Shown: piece by piece, positions 24,543-35,346 of the stretch
Numbering within the stretch: position 1 is the first letter of the stretch
Layout of the letters: each line of letters begins with the position of its first letter
NCBI GenBank assembly: GCA_958510825.1
Contig: OY294052.1
Span: 2,067,816-2,131,815 of the forward strand
Direction of reading: 5' to 3'
From: Brachypterus glaber
Taxonomy: Eukaryota > Arthropoda > Insecta > Coleoptera > Kateretidae
DNA length: 64,000 nucleotides
Program-made: the position numbers and the translations under genes
Notes under the pieces: model-generated
Seen by the model: only the letters and a program-made list of their open reading frames with translations
Told to the model about the DNA's origin: nothing
Databases searched by the model: none

Positions 24543-24722
24543 TTATTTTTTTAAAGATTTTCTACGTGGTTCAAATTTTAAGTCGTTTAAAACGTTCTTA
24601 AAGTAAGAGACCACAGTTACAGCGTGGCCTTTGAATGGGACGGGTGTAGCCTTCTTGGCACATTCCAGTGCACCGAACTTGCCATCTTTTATGATGTGGC
24701 TTGTGTATTTTTGTTTTGCCAT
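24543..24722 (-). CDS. 59-residue basic open frame, unknown
   Basis: ATG at 24722 opens a 59-codon frame ending TAA at 24543, with an in-frame stop two codons upstream. The product is lysine-rich with IIKDGKFGALECAKKATPVP and VTVVSYFKNVLNDLKFEPRR. Local GC is well above the flanks, and codon choice (AAG, GTC, CCC, TTC) looks coding. It could be a small gene, the last exon of a minus-strand gene, or a fragment of a mobile-element protein. The word CACATCATA(G/A)AAGATGGCAA occurs twice, before and within the frame. I do not recognise the family. Confidence 0.35.
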   Translation of the reverse strand: MAKQKYTSHIIKDGKFGALECAKKATPVPFKGHAVTVVSYFKNVLNDLKFEPRRKSLKK

Positions 24723-25734
24723 CTTCTATGATGTGCCTAGAGTATTTTTATATTAATGTATTATGTACAAGTTAAAGTGAACCATATATTTATGGTTATT
24801 AATCGTGTGAACTGTTGAATTTTAAGTTAATAATAATGGACGTTTGAAGATAATTTTTTTGTGTGTTTTTAATGATAACTTTTTATATTAGCGTGGAAAT
24901 TACTACAGTAGTAATTTATCAGTGATAGTGCGCAAGTCAGAATACATATTCGATTAGTACTTGCGGACTGGAAACCTCATGATTATATAGAGATACCCTG
25001 GTTAATTATTCAGAAGAAAAAGACCAAATAAATAGAGAGGGAGAAAGTATTAAAAACTTAACGAAGAAGCAATGGTTCTTTTTTTATAAACGTAAATAAT
25101 AAATTCTTTGTTATTCAGCACGATATAAGTTTTTCCACAAAGTCTAGCAGGCGCAAAATGTTGAATTAACATAATCAGAAACTCTGAAAAACGTGATCAT
25201 ATTATATTCAGGGTCGAACTGAACAGGTTGAGGTTGGTGTGATTTTTAATGAGAGATGCCAAGTTCAGAAAATTTTTGTTCAGCAAATAAAAGTGACGAC
25301 TAAAAAAGGCATCGCCTCCAGATTTATATCCCCGCCAAATCAACATTACAGAAAAAATCACTATAGGGGGGGAGGCCCCATGCATGGCGGCCCCCAAAAG
25401 TGAACCCCCACTATTTTCTTATTATCTTACCTGTACAGTCCGACACTGATCATATTATATCCGTAATGGTTAAAAATAAACTCGCTACACAGCTCGGTTT
25501 AAAACAAAAAGTAAAAAAAACACTTTAATCAGCGATAAATTACATGATCAACTACAAATTGAAGAAATGCTTACCCGAACGGTTTTTTAAAAATTACAGA
25601 AACTCGTTTTGTAGTTTTATTTTATTTCATATCTAATGTTAGGGTTCTACCATACAAAGTAAGGTAAGATTGAAGTTAGGTTTTCTTTGAATAAAATCTA
25701 ACTCAAGATTTAGTGTTGAAAGGAACCATCTCTA

Positions 25735-26075
25735 CCATACACTGATAAAAATATATAAGAACATTGTCAACGTTAAGTTATGTTTTCCAGAACATATTCT
25801 GTATAATTTCTAAATAAGTTATGTGAAATAAAATTTTACGGAACATATTCTGTAAAAATTTATGTGAAATAAAATTTTACGAAACATATTCTGTAAAAAT
25901 TTGTGTAAAATACAATTTTACGTTGTCAAAAATTACATAATGTGACGTTTAAAAATTACATGATAAGTTATGTGAAGATACATTATATATTATGTAAATT
26001 TTAAAAATATAGCAGTAAGTTATGTGAAATTTTACATAACTTATTGGGTGATTGTGTGATTTTTATCTGTGTATA
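25735..26075. mobile_element. MITE with CACTGATAAAAAT ends and 41-bp internal repeats
   Basis: ATACACTGATAAAAATATAT at the left is mirrored by GATTTTTATCTGTGTATAGT at the right; a further TACTATACACAGATAAAAAT abuts it. From 25821 a 41-bp unit (ATGTGAAATAAAATTTTACG, GAACATATTCTGTAAAAA) is repeated two and a half times. Confidence 0.6.
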
Positions 26076-26476
26076 GTTACTATACACAGATAAAAATCAA
26101 ACTGTATACCTAAAAGTTTATAAATTTCAAACATTACTGATTTTATATGAAACTTAGGCTTTTTTCTTTAACCTATTGAAAAAATATATATAAAATAGTT
26201 ATAGGGGCCCCCATTAGGGGGCTAAACATTCAAAAAATGGAGAACAGTACAGGTTAACCAATCCAAAAATAATCTTTTTCTTTATGAATGAAATTTTGAA
26301 ACAGTGTGCATTCTTTGCAATTACACAAAACCCGCTTTTAATCTGGGCAATTTATTTGGCCACCATTCATCTCCAGAATGTAAAAAAGCCGACTTGATTT
26401 ATACGGAAATATAATTTATTATCCACTGGTGAAAATGCATTTTATGAAAAAAAAAAAACAAAAAATACCTATACTT

Positions 26477-26486
26477 ATTATTATTA

Positions 26487-26520
<34 letters not shown>

Positions 26521-27541
26521 AACAGTAAGCGGCTATAAGCCGATGAAACCGTTTTTATACAAATTAATTTAAAAATAAAAAAGTTATATATCACAATTTA
26601 TCACATTATTCAAAAATAAATAAATATCTAAATAAAATTCAAATTAAGATTAAAAGTTTTTTTTTTTTTTTTTTTTTTTTTATCACAAGAATATCTAGGT
26701 TGGAAAATGTGCCCATTGATTTCTACCCCTCTCCAATTCCTTGTCCAATCTATTTTTGAACTGATTTACAGTCCTGGATTCCACTGTGTCAACACTTAAG
26801 CCATTCCACTGGTACACGACTTTATTGGTTAGGAAGTTTTTTCTGGGTAACTTGGCACACCGTTCTTTGGTTAGTTTCTTATTATGGCCTCTTAAGTTAG
26901 GGTTATTATTCAGGTGAAAAATGTTGAGCTCAACCGAGTAGTAGTTGCTTAGTATCTTATACGTCTGAATGAGGTCACCTCGAGATCTTCTGGCTGCCAG
27001 GGTAGTTAAGTTCATATGCGATAGGCGTTCTGGGTAAGGTAAGTCTCTCAGCTCTGGAGGAATCTTGGTTGCCCTTCTTTGAACTCCTTCAAGTAGTTCT
27101 ATATCCTTTGCATAATATGGGTTCCAGACACATTCAGCGTATTCGATAATAGGTCGGACGTACGTTTTGTACAGTTTGGCTATAGTGTTCGCAGAGTGAT
27201 CTTTAAATGCAATTCTAATTAAATATAACATTGAGTTAGCCCTTTTGACTATTCTGGTTATATGCTGATCCCATTTTAAATCAGATGATATATCAATACC
27301 AAGGTCTTTTTGTGTCTGGACTACCCTTACTGGTTCACCATTTAACCTGTATGTTAAATTAGGATTTTTTGGACCTAAATGAAGAATGGAGCATTTATTC
27401 GTGTTTAGTGACATAAGCCAGAGTTGTGCCCATCTCGTGACTCTCTCAATATCTTCAGAAAATAAGGCAGCATCTGTGAGCGGATTGCAAAACATTTTGG
27501 CATCGTCAGCAAAGAAAAGTATGTAGGCAAGAATGTAAGAA
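26477..27541 (-). mobile_element. 5'-truncated LINE with reverse transcriptase and TAA-repeat tail
   Basis: On the minus strand the element ends with a short hairpin (CGGCTTATAGCCG) and an (AAT)n tail at 26478-26519, as many non-LTR elements do. Its coding part covers the end of the reverse transcriptase domain. At the 5' side, similarity stops at 27541, exactly where a TACAGGGTG-type sequence begins. Most of ORF2 and all of ORF1 are absent, so it cannot move by itself. Confidence 0.85.
26695..27541 (-). pseudogene. reverse transcriptase fragment (non-LTR retrotransposon, CR1/L2-like)
   Basis: The frame is open for more than 266 codons. Before the first ATG (27495) it already reads ...LFFADDAKMF, so the FADD catalytic box, equivalent to YADD, is present at about 27502-27513 and the true protein started much further upstream. 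The remaining part shows the conserved block after the active site (WLMSLNTNKCSILHLG, QKDLGIDISSDLKWDQHI) and the C-terminal thumb-like region (YVRPIIEYAECVWNPY, LEGVQRRATK). The frame has no internal stop, so the insertion is fairly recent, but fingers, palm start and endonuclease are missing. A 3' poly(A)-like T run lies at 26659-26681 on the plus strand. Confidence 0.9.
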
Positions 27542-27719
27542 TACAGGGTGATTCAAAAACAGGTTACAACATTTTTAAGAGATGATTCTAAAATATGAAA
27601 AAAAAAGTTCCTATAAAGGTTGGTCCGGAAATAAGCCCTGGTAAAAAATTTTTTTTTTAATTTTTGTTTTTAATTAAAAAAAATATATCAAAATTTTTTT
27701 TCAAAGAAAATTACCAACG

Positions 27720-28035
27720 AAAAAAAAATAACTTATTTTTGAAAATAATAGTTTTTTTTTATTTTAAAAAAAGTTGAATCCCTTATAACTTTTTTGTTTT
27801 TGGAGGGATTGAGTATTTTCAAACACAATAGGGATTTCCCCTCATAGAACTTGATTTTTCCTGAAAATTTCGAGTCGATTGGATAATTCGTTCTGGAGTT
27901 AACAAAAATCTTGACATCGGACGGACAGACAGACAGACCGACGAACTTTTTCAAAGATTCTTATTTTTTCATGAAACACATTTGTATCCAAGAATTTTTT
28001 GTCTAGGGCGTTTTCTGGCGATTTTGGAACATTCG
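27720..28035 (+). repeat. dispersed repeat with GACGGACAGACAGACAG, copy 1 of 3
   Basis: It shares CCTATAACTTTTTTG-type sequence, CCCCTCATAGAACTTGATTT, TTTTCATGAAACA and TTTGTCTAGGGCG with 36590-36850 (plus) and 47020-47330 (minus). It is probably part of a longer non-autonomous element. Confidence 0.7.
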
Positions 28036-28595
28036 AAACTACCGTATAATACTATTCTAGCGCTACGCGTTGTGAATAGTATAATAATAATAATAATAAT
28101 AATAATCAAAACATATTAATATAACATGTCAATTATAACATACCGTTAAACTGAAAAATGGTTTTTCGCAATAAATTAAATTACTTTTCATAATTAAGGT
28201 AAACTCATGTTTATTTATGATTAATCTAAGTTAATAGCAATTTTATATGCAATTTGATTTGTTTTCAAATGGGAAACTAATTAACCATATAGGGGAATAA
28301 ATCCTTAAGGGGCTGTTCAACAATTATGTCATCGCATCCAAAGAAATGTTCATATTTTATAACTGAACACACTAGTTAAAAGTGATCTATTTTTTTTACA
28401 GTAAAAAAATGAGTTCATTGTTGTACGCCGTAAAAAAAAGTTAGTTAGCAAAACCACCACTGGCGGCAGCACTTTTTAACTTTGATGACAGCCATACTTC
28501 AAACTTGTTTGTTTATTTTGTAAACAGGTGGTTGACTCGAGATTCTGTGCAAAAACCTTGTGTGAAATTGGTTAAAAATTATTGAAAAGGAATAT

Positions 28596-28685
28596 ATGGT
28601 TTATACACCTACAAATCTCGCCGAAATTGAAAATGCCACTACATTAGACAAGTTACCATCGAAATCGAAAAAAGTGTACGATTAA
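28596..28685 (+). pseudogene. possible remnant of a tyrosine-recombinase-type transposon gene start
   Basis: ATG 28596 opens 29 codons ending in LDKLPSKSKKVYD then a stop, and the same frame continues AFKKK before another stop. A PxKSkxxYxxAYxxF-like start is common in insect genes derived from Crypton/DIRS-like recombinases, where a lysine usually stands at the position of this stop. The link is from memory of the family and is tentative. A hairpin element follows immediately at 28705. Confidence 0.25.
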
Positions 28686-28704
28686 GCCTTCAAGAAAAAA
28701 TAGT

Positions 28705-28827
28705 ATTTTTCACTTAGAGGAAAAGTGCTTTTTTTTACTCGTCTGTAGTTTCCGGACTCCGCTTCGCGTCGTCCGTAAATTCTACAGACTAGTAAAAAAA
28801 ATCTTCACTTTTCCTCTTAGTAAAACA
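28705..28827. repeat. 120-bp hairpin element
   Basis: TTTTCACTTAGAGGAAAAGTG and ACTCGTCTGTAG pair with CTACAGACTAGT and CACTTTTCCTCTTAGTAAAA, with TTCCGGACTCCGCTTCGCG at the loop. It is a MITE-like foldback. Confidence 0.75.
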
Positions 28828-29639
28828 ATATACTTTACTTTCTTTTTCGAAGAAAACATATTCTTAAAAATGTCTGTGGGCCCGCCTGTCCGGGAAATTT
28901 GTGGCCACGCTTCGAGCTAAAGACATTAAATTTGGACCACAGGTTAACTATCCAAAGTTCTAGGCCGGGACAGTTTTTGGTAAATATCGTGGTGGGGTAA
29001 GGGGGTAAATAGGGTAAAAACTATTTTTTTTTAAACTTTTTTGAAAAATTTGGACTTTTTTTAATATATCTTTTTCAATATTTTTCGTTTATCAAATTTT
29101 TGTTTATTTTAATGAATCTAGACATACAGGGGAAAGTATTATTTAGTTGGCAGCAGTATTTTTGCTTGCCCCTGGTAAATGAATGCTTTGATCCGACCAG
29201 TAATAATCCCCAAAAGGTATAGAATTCCAAGATAAATTACTTACATTTCATGACCGTTTCTGTTCAACTACCGAACCTTAATCACTGTCAGTCACTGTAA
29301 TTGTCTAAATTGTCCGTAAGGCGAAAATGTAGACTGAACTTCGCGTAACCGCTGAAGATGCTAATGTCTGTATGTAGCTTCTATACGTACAGGCACTAGG
29401 CTACAGAAATCTCTTAAAAAGGCCATGAGCAGCGTCGTACTGGCTGGGCATTTTACCCGGAAAATACCCATAACTCCGGAGCAAAGCATTTTTGGACACA
29501 TATTTAAATAAGTATACATATTTAAATAAAAAATAGTAATTACTACCTTAAGAGTCCCAAATTAGAACCTTGTGGGACACCGGAGATTGAAGCTATCATA
29601 ACTATCATAATATGATGAACTATATTATAGTTCTTTTAA

Positions 29640-30278
29640 ATGGTACACCCCCCGTAATTTTTGAACAGGATGATATTAAACTTTAAATTTGGAATATACA
29701 TATCACACAACAAAAACTATCATTTATCATATTTTTCAATTTTTATTCGGTAAGGCCAGGCCGGGGGGGGGGGACTTTTTTTTAAAAGACACCCTAGGTC
29801 TTGTGATACGTCATTTTAAAGAGTTTAAAATCTATTTAACCATTTAACTATTTATTTTTTAATATTTTTTTTTTCTTTAAAATTGATTAAATTTTCAGTA
29901 TTTTTGAAAATTTTACGCAAAAAGGTCCAAATAGTTAATACATGTATTATCATGTTAAAACTAATTATTTATCATTTTCATGTAATTTTTTAATATTTAT
30001 GCACAAAATAATTAAAAATTATGTATAAAAAAAAATCAAAACAAATATGAAAAAATTAATACTTACAAAGTTAAATAGAGAATTTTAAGCTCTTTAAAAT
30101 GATGTATCACAAGAGGTGCAATTTAAAATATTGTTCCCCATTGCCCCCCTGGCGACACCTTAACGAATAAAAAATTGAAAAATATGGAAAATGATCATTT
30201 TTATTGTATGATTTACATGTTCCAAATTTAAAGTTTATATATAATTTCGTTGAAAAGTTACGGGGTGTGTACCGTTTA
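29640..30278. mobile_element. 640-bp foldback element next to the assembly gap
   Basis: Arms of about 220 bp, left GGTACACCCCCCGTAATTTT and right AACTTTTCCCGT-type complement ending GGGGTGTGTACC, mirror each other through TTTAAATTTGGAA, CAATTTTTATTCG, CTTGTGATAC and TTTAAAGAG. The centre is AT-rich. Its right end lies six bases from the N run, so long palindromes may have broken the assembly here. Confidence 0.75.
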
Positions 30279-30284
30279 AAGAAA

Positions 30285-30484
30285 NNNNNNNNNNNNNNNN
30301 NNNNNNNNNNNNNNNNNNNNNNNNNNNNNNNNNNNNNNNNNNNNNNNNNNNNNNNNNNNNNNNNNNNNNNNNNNNNNNNNNNNNNNNNNNNNNNNNNNNN
30401 NNNNNNNNNNNNNNNNNNNNNNNNNNNNNNNNNNNNNNNNNNNNNNNNNNNNNNNNNNNNNNNNNNNNNNNNNNNNNNNNNNNN
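30285..30484. other. assembly gap (200 N)
   Basis: There are exactly 200 unknown bases. The round number suggests a placeholder rather than a measured size, so distances across it are uncertain. Confidence 1.
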
Positions 30485-31383
30485 TTTGGCATTGAGGTAG
30501 ACCTCAATGGTCTTTGGGCGCAATCTATTTTGAATGGAAGGGGGCGATTCAAACTTTCGACGCAGTCTCTTTGTATAATAAAAATCGGACTAGTTGTGCC
30601 ATCTGTGTATTCACGTTTTATACGCATTCTACACAAAATGTTGGTTTGTGTAGAAAACTGAAATATAGTTTAATGTAAACTTAATGCGCTAGATGGCGAT
30701 ATAAGTTTTAAAAAGCATACTTGTGTCAACAAATTCTTTTGCTTGGTAAAATTTTGCTGTGAGTGCCTGGAATTTTTTGCAGCATTTTAGCTACATAAAA
30801 TTCCATTTATTATTAAACAAACAGCCTGTTTGGATCAGGATAGCCAAGATACACCCAGCAATTGGGGCCCAACAATTGTCTTAACAAACAAAAAGGAAGA
30901 TGATTACATAGTGTTTGTTTATAAACAGTTACTCACATTGCTCATCAGGAAAAAAATCAATTTTACACACATTTTACAACACTTTTTATAATAGAGCATT
31001 TAATTGTTGGATTCTCTAATCTTTTTCTTAATCACGATAAAACAGGAAGGCCGTGCTATTTAGATTTTTGCTGCAAACAGGTGGGCCATGTTGCCAAGTG
31101 TAATACTTTCGAAGAAGTAAATAATATTTTAAAACTATATTTTAAATTTGAATGAAATATTATTTGATATAAATAATGATAATTTTGGCATAAAAGAAAT
31201 GCCCAAAGCTCAAAACGTGTAAATATAAATAAAACCACCTAAAAACGCAGGTAGTAAATTATGGCAACACGGTAAAACATAACCTCAAATAACATTCTAG
31301 TTTTTTTTTTTCAAATGAGTGCTAGATGTTGATTTCAGATTTGTACTAGATCTTGTGTATTTATGTGGCTGTAAATTGGGGCG

Positions 31384-32700
31384 ATGAGTATAAATAAGTA
31401 CTTTTCACATCTATCAGTAGCAATGTGTGATAATTTTTATTACTATAATCTGTGTCATCTTTGTAAAGTACAAACCGACGATCTAAAAAGATGTGGCTCT
31501 TGCAAAGTAGTATCATATTGTTGCAAAGAACATCAATTAAGCGACTGGGCAGAACATAAAGGTTTATGCAAAGCTATAAAATCCACTTTGGATTATAATG
31601 GGGAAAAATCTTATGACGAGTTCAAGAGAAAACAGTTAACAATGTCCCTAATGTGGATGAAGAAATTAAAACGGGAACTAAAGCCATTTGAATGCCAAAT
31701 GTGGATGTTTGAAAGAGTATGTAATGTGTGCTTTAAAAAAATAAATTTAACTGATTGTAAAACATGTTTAAATGTTGCTTATTGTTCGGAAAATCATAAA
31801 GCCGATGATTTTAATAACCATTCGGAATACTGCAGAAGTTTATTGCTCTGTATGTTATTAGATTCATATTTATTTATGTCAAAGAATTACTCTCCTAATA
31901 TAAGTTTTAAAAGCCCATTAAGCATAATACAAAATACTGATACATTTCCTAAGAATACAAAAGAATTTATGAAAGCCGTTGAAGATATTGATTTAAATAC
32001 AGAAGAAATTAGTCTTGAAAACTTCCTAAACAGCAACATACTTGATAATATATTAAATACTGATATACTTACTCCTTCAATTAATATCCTACATGCCCTG
32101 GAAAAAACAAAATTTATTCAAAACAGATGCAGCAAAAAAGAAGCACTGGTTATTCACTTAGCGGGTGCTGGACATTATGAAACGACTACAGAATGGTTTT
32201 ACAACTTCGAGAACATGTTTCATTGGATAAAAAATCTTGAAGAAATAAAAATATTCCTAATTGGACCTGAAATGGAGACGATTGACAATAAAAGATCATA
32301 TTCCATTTATTTTTGTCAAGACTGTAAAAAAACGGAGAAAAAAACGATAGTTAAATGCTGCAAAAACTTTTATCATGAAGTGGTAGACCACATCGATAAA
32401 CCTGACATAGTTGTTGCATTTAACAGTGGCTTGCATGAATTTGAAAATCATCCGGATGATATGTGGAAGGAAAGTATTTCGTCTTTGGTCAAGTTTAAGA
32501 ATACACCACTGTTATTAACTGGGTACACTCGAGAGGAGATTTTGGAAGACATTGGAAGATTTAAAGGAGTAAATATAGAAGAAGTAGTGAGACCTCAGTT
32601 GAATCCGTATGCAAACATAAGGCCAATTAGGGACTGGAACACCAAAAACATTCCTGTTTTTTATATTAATGGTTACTATTCTATCATTCAAAAAAATTAG
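31384..32700 (+). CDS. two-MYND-finger protein with MSS51-like C-terminal domain
   Basis: An intronless 438-residue frame. Residues about 24-63 form a MYND finger (CHLC, CGSC, YCCKEHQLSDWAEHKGLC). Residues about 112-149 form a second one (CNVC, CKTC, YCSENH, HSEYC). From about residue 255 (VIHLAGAGHYE) to the end (NPYANIRPIRDW, VFYINGYYSII) lies the domain found after MYND fingers in MSS51 and related zinc-finger MYND proteins. MYND fingers bind proline-rich peptides. Yeast MSS51 is a mitochondrial translation factor for Cox1, but insect relatives are mostly uncharacterised, so a mitochondrial role is inference; I see no clear targeting peptide. No SET motif is present, so it is not a SMYD methyltransferase. 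The start is the first ATG after an in-frame stop. The lack of introns suggests an old retrocopy or intron loss. Confidence 0.85.
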   Translation: MSINKYFSHLSVAMCDNFYYYNLCHLCKVQTDDLKRCGSCKVVSYCCKEHQLSDWAEHKGLCKAIKSTLDYNGEKSYDEFKRKQLTMSLMWMKKLKRELKPFECQMWMFERVCNVCFKKINLTDCKTCLNVAYCSENHKADDFNNHSEYCRSLLLCMLLDSYLFMSKNYSPNISFKSPLSIIQNTDTFPKNTKEFMKAVEDIDLNTEEISLENFLNSNILDNILNTDILTPSINILHALEKTKFIQNRCSKKEALVIHLAGAGHYETTTEWFYNFENMFHWIKNLEEIKIFLIGPEMETIDNKRSYSIYFCQDCKKTEKKTIVKCCKNFYHEVVDHIDKPDIVVAFNSGLHEFENHPDDMWKESISSLVKFKNTPLLLTGYTREEILEDIGRFKGVNIEEVVRPQLNPYANIRPIRDWNTKNIPVFYINGYYSIIQKN

Positions 32701-32705
32701 GTAAG

Positions 32706-32864
32706 TTAGGGAACGTTCAAGTATTACGTAACGCTCTTAGGGGGGTGGGGGTCATTTTGGAGTGTTACGCCCATGTTAATGGTATAGGAAAATAGCGTTA
32801 CAAGGGCGGGGGTGGTCCATAATGATCAAAATTTGCGTTACGTAATACTTGAACGTTCCCTTAA
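32706..32864. mobile_element. 160-bp MITE with TTAGGGAACGTTCAAG ends
   Basis: TTAGGGAACGTTCAAGTATT then ACGTAACGC at the left is mirrored by GCGTTACGT and AATACTTGAACGTTCCCTTA at the right. The TTA at both ends fits a PIF/Harbinger-type target. It begins five bases after the stop of the MYND gene, so it forms the start of that gene's 3' UTR. Pieces recur at 36851-36936 and 48790-48834. Confidence 0.85.
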
Positions 32865-33410
32865 CTAATTATATTTTTTATGCATTTACATTTATGCAGA
32901 CACTCCCAGTCAGAACCATAGCTATGGGGGAAGCGTCCAATCAGTTTTTTATGAATAGAATTTTCGGCTGAATTCAAAAATATAAAAAATTATGGGGTTT
33001 CCAATTAAAAAAAGCATATTCATGACACTTCCGGCGAAACCGGAAGTGAAACAAAATAATTAAACCCGCCATTTTTTAGCCAATGTAAAATTATATAAAT
33101 CAGCAAAGTTTCGCTTTTATGGAATGAAGATTAATTTTATTTTTGGGGTGGAAATAAATAAAAATCGCCCAGTATACAAGTTTTTCGTAAATTCACAAAT
33201 TTTATTTTTTTCATTCGTTTGCGTGACGAAAAAAAACTAAAAATGTTTAATTTCAGTCTTGGGAAAGCTGTAAAATTTACAACTATATTTTATTTGTAAT
33301 TTTAGCAGTAGTGGAAAGGTTTTTTTTGTAGTCAAAAACATTTTTGTTTAAAGGATACAAGTTGTAAATGTAAAAAAAAAGAAAAAATAGGCCCATTTTT
33401 AGAAAAAAAT

Positions 33411-34543
33411 TACTCATTTTTAGCACCGTATCAACTCTGATAGGCCTGCGTGTCCATTTATACACAACTTAAAGGCCTATTCAGAAGCTTGCATAAGAAC
33501 ATAATAACATAATAAAATATACTCATTTTTAGCACCGTATCAACTCTGATAGGCCTGCGTGTCCATTTATACACAACTTAAAGGCCTATTCAGAAGCTTG
33601 CATAAGAACATAATACATAATAAGATAATAAAATATACTCATTTTTAGCACCGAATCAACTCTGATAGGCCTGCGTGTCCATTTATACATAACTTAAAGG
33701 CCTATTCAGAAGCTTGCATAAGAACATAATACATAATAACATAATAAAATATACTCATTTTTAGCACCGAATCAACTCTGATAGGCCTGCGTGTCCATTT
33801 ATACAGACTTAAAGGCCTATTCAGAAGCTTGCATAAGAACATAATACATAATAACATAATAAAATATACTCATTTTTAGCACCGTATCAACTCTGATAGG
33901 CCTGCGTGTCCATTTATACACAACTTAAAGGCCTATTCAGAAGCTTGCATAAGAACATAATAACATAATAAAATATACTCATTTTTAGCACCGTATCAAC
34001 TCTGATAGGCCTGCGTGTCCATTTATACACAACTTAAAGGCCTATTCAGAAGCTTGCATAAGAACATAATACATAATAACATAATAAAATATACTCATTT
34101 TTAGCACCGAATCAACTCTGATAGGCCTGCGTGTCCATTTATACAGAACTTAAAGGCCTATTCAGAAGCTTGCATAAGAACATAATAACATAATAAAATA
34201 TACTCATTTTTAGCACCGTATCAACTCTGATAGGCCTGCGTGTCCATTTATACACAACTTAAAGGCCTATTCAGAAGCTTGCATAAGAACATAATACATA
34301 ATAACATAATAAAATATACTCATTTTTAGCACCGTATCAACTCTGATAGGCCTGCGTGTCCATTTATACACAACTTAAAGGCCTATTCAGAAGCTTGCAT
34401 AAGAACATAATACATAATAACATAATAAAATATACTCATTTTTAGCACCGTATCAACTCTGATAGGCCTGCGTCTCCATTTATACACAACTGTACATTAA
34501 GGCCTATTCAGAAGCTTGCATAAGAACATAATACATAAGAATG
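33411..34543 (+). repeat. tandem array, 10 units of 109 or 116 bp
   Basis: Units begin TACTCATTTTTAGCACCG at 33411, 33520, 33636, 33752, 33867, 33976, 34092, 34201, 34317 and 34433. Spacings are 109, 116, 116, 115, 109, 116, 109, 116 and 116. The two size classes differ by a 7-base duplication inside ACATAATACATAATAACATA. Units are almost identical, which points to recent amplification. Each unit carries ATAGGCC and GGCCTAT facing each other. No open frame is conserved. Confidence 0.97.
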
Positions 34544-34636
34544 CGATGCCGTAATTGGCTTACAAGATACATGGCGGCACGTCAAGCCAATCACGGCATC
34601 GCATTGTTATGTATTACGTTCTTATTCGAGCCTGTG
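34499..34636. repeat. hairpin that closes the tandem array
   Basis: The end of the last monomer (AGGCCTATTCAGAAGCTTGC, ATAAGAACATAATACATAAG) continues into AATGCGATGCCGTAATTGGC. All of it is mirrored, after a 22-base loop, by GCCAATCACGGCATCGCATT, TTATGTATTACGTTCTTAT and CGAGCCT. The array monomer is therefore part of one arm of a foldback element. Confidence 0.85.
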
Positions 34637-35346
34637 GATATGCCCTTATGCCCACTTGAGTTAGAAACTACAAATTAGTTGATATCTCATTCAAAAAAAT
34701 ACCTGTTTACAACACTAATTAATGAATTTTGCTGACCAGTCGGCTAAAACCAATCTTGTTACATAGTCCATAATTATAATGCTATAAAAACGGATTTTAA
34801 TTATCATTAATTTTTTATAATCATCCTTTATTTAAAACGCTTATAAGTAAATAGGTAGCTGGATAATTATGTATGAAGGATAATACAATTAAAATTAAAT
34901 TATTTATTAAAGTTATAGGTATGGTCTATAGACTCTAGTGTAGAGTGAGGAATCTACTCTGTATACACGGTCAGGGTCCTAACGAGAAAAAAAATCTAGA
35001 GGGGGCTCAGCCTCCAGGGTAAAAAAAAGCTTTGTCCCTGACGATTGCTTACTACCAAACTTAACGCCCCTGCAAAAGAAAATTGGCGCTCCAAAAAATA
35101 CCAGGGTCTATCGCTGAAATACAACGCAGTGACTAATACCTAAAACGTAGTATGCTGCTCTCGTATAAGGAATTCCCCTCAGACGAAGTTACGCGAATCG
35201 CACCCGAATTGATACCATCTTCGCCTTTTACCACAAAACGAGTCACTGCGTTGTATTTCAGACACATAGTATACATACAATACAATAAAATTTATTTAAT
35301 TTATTTTCTACAGGCTATCGCAGCTTTCTGTTGTTAATTCATAAAA

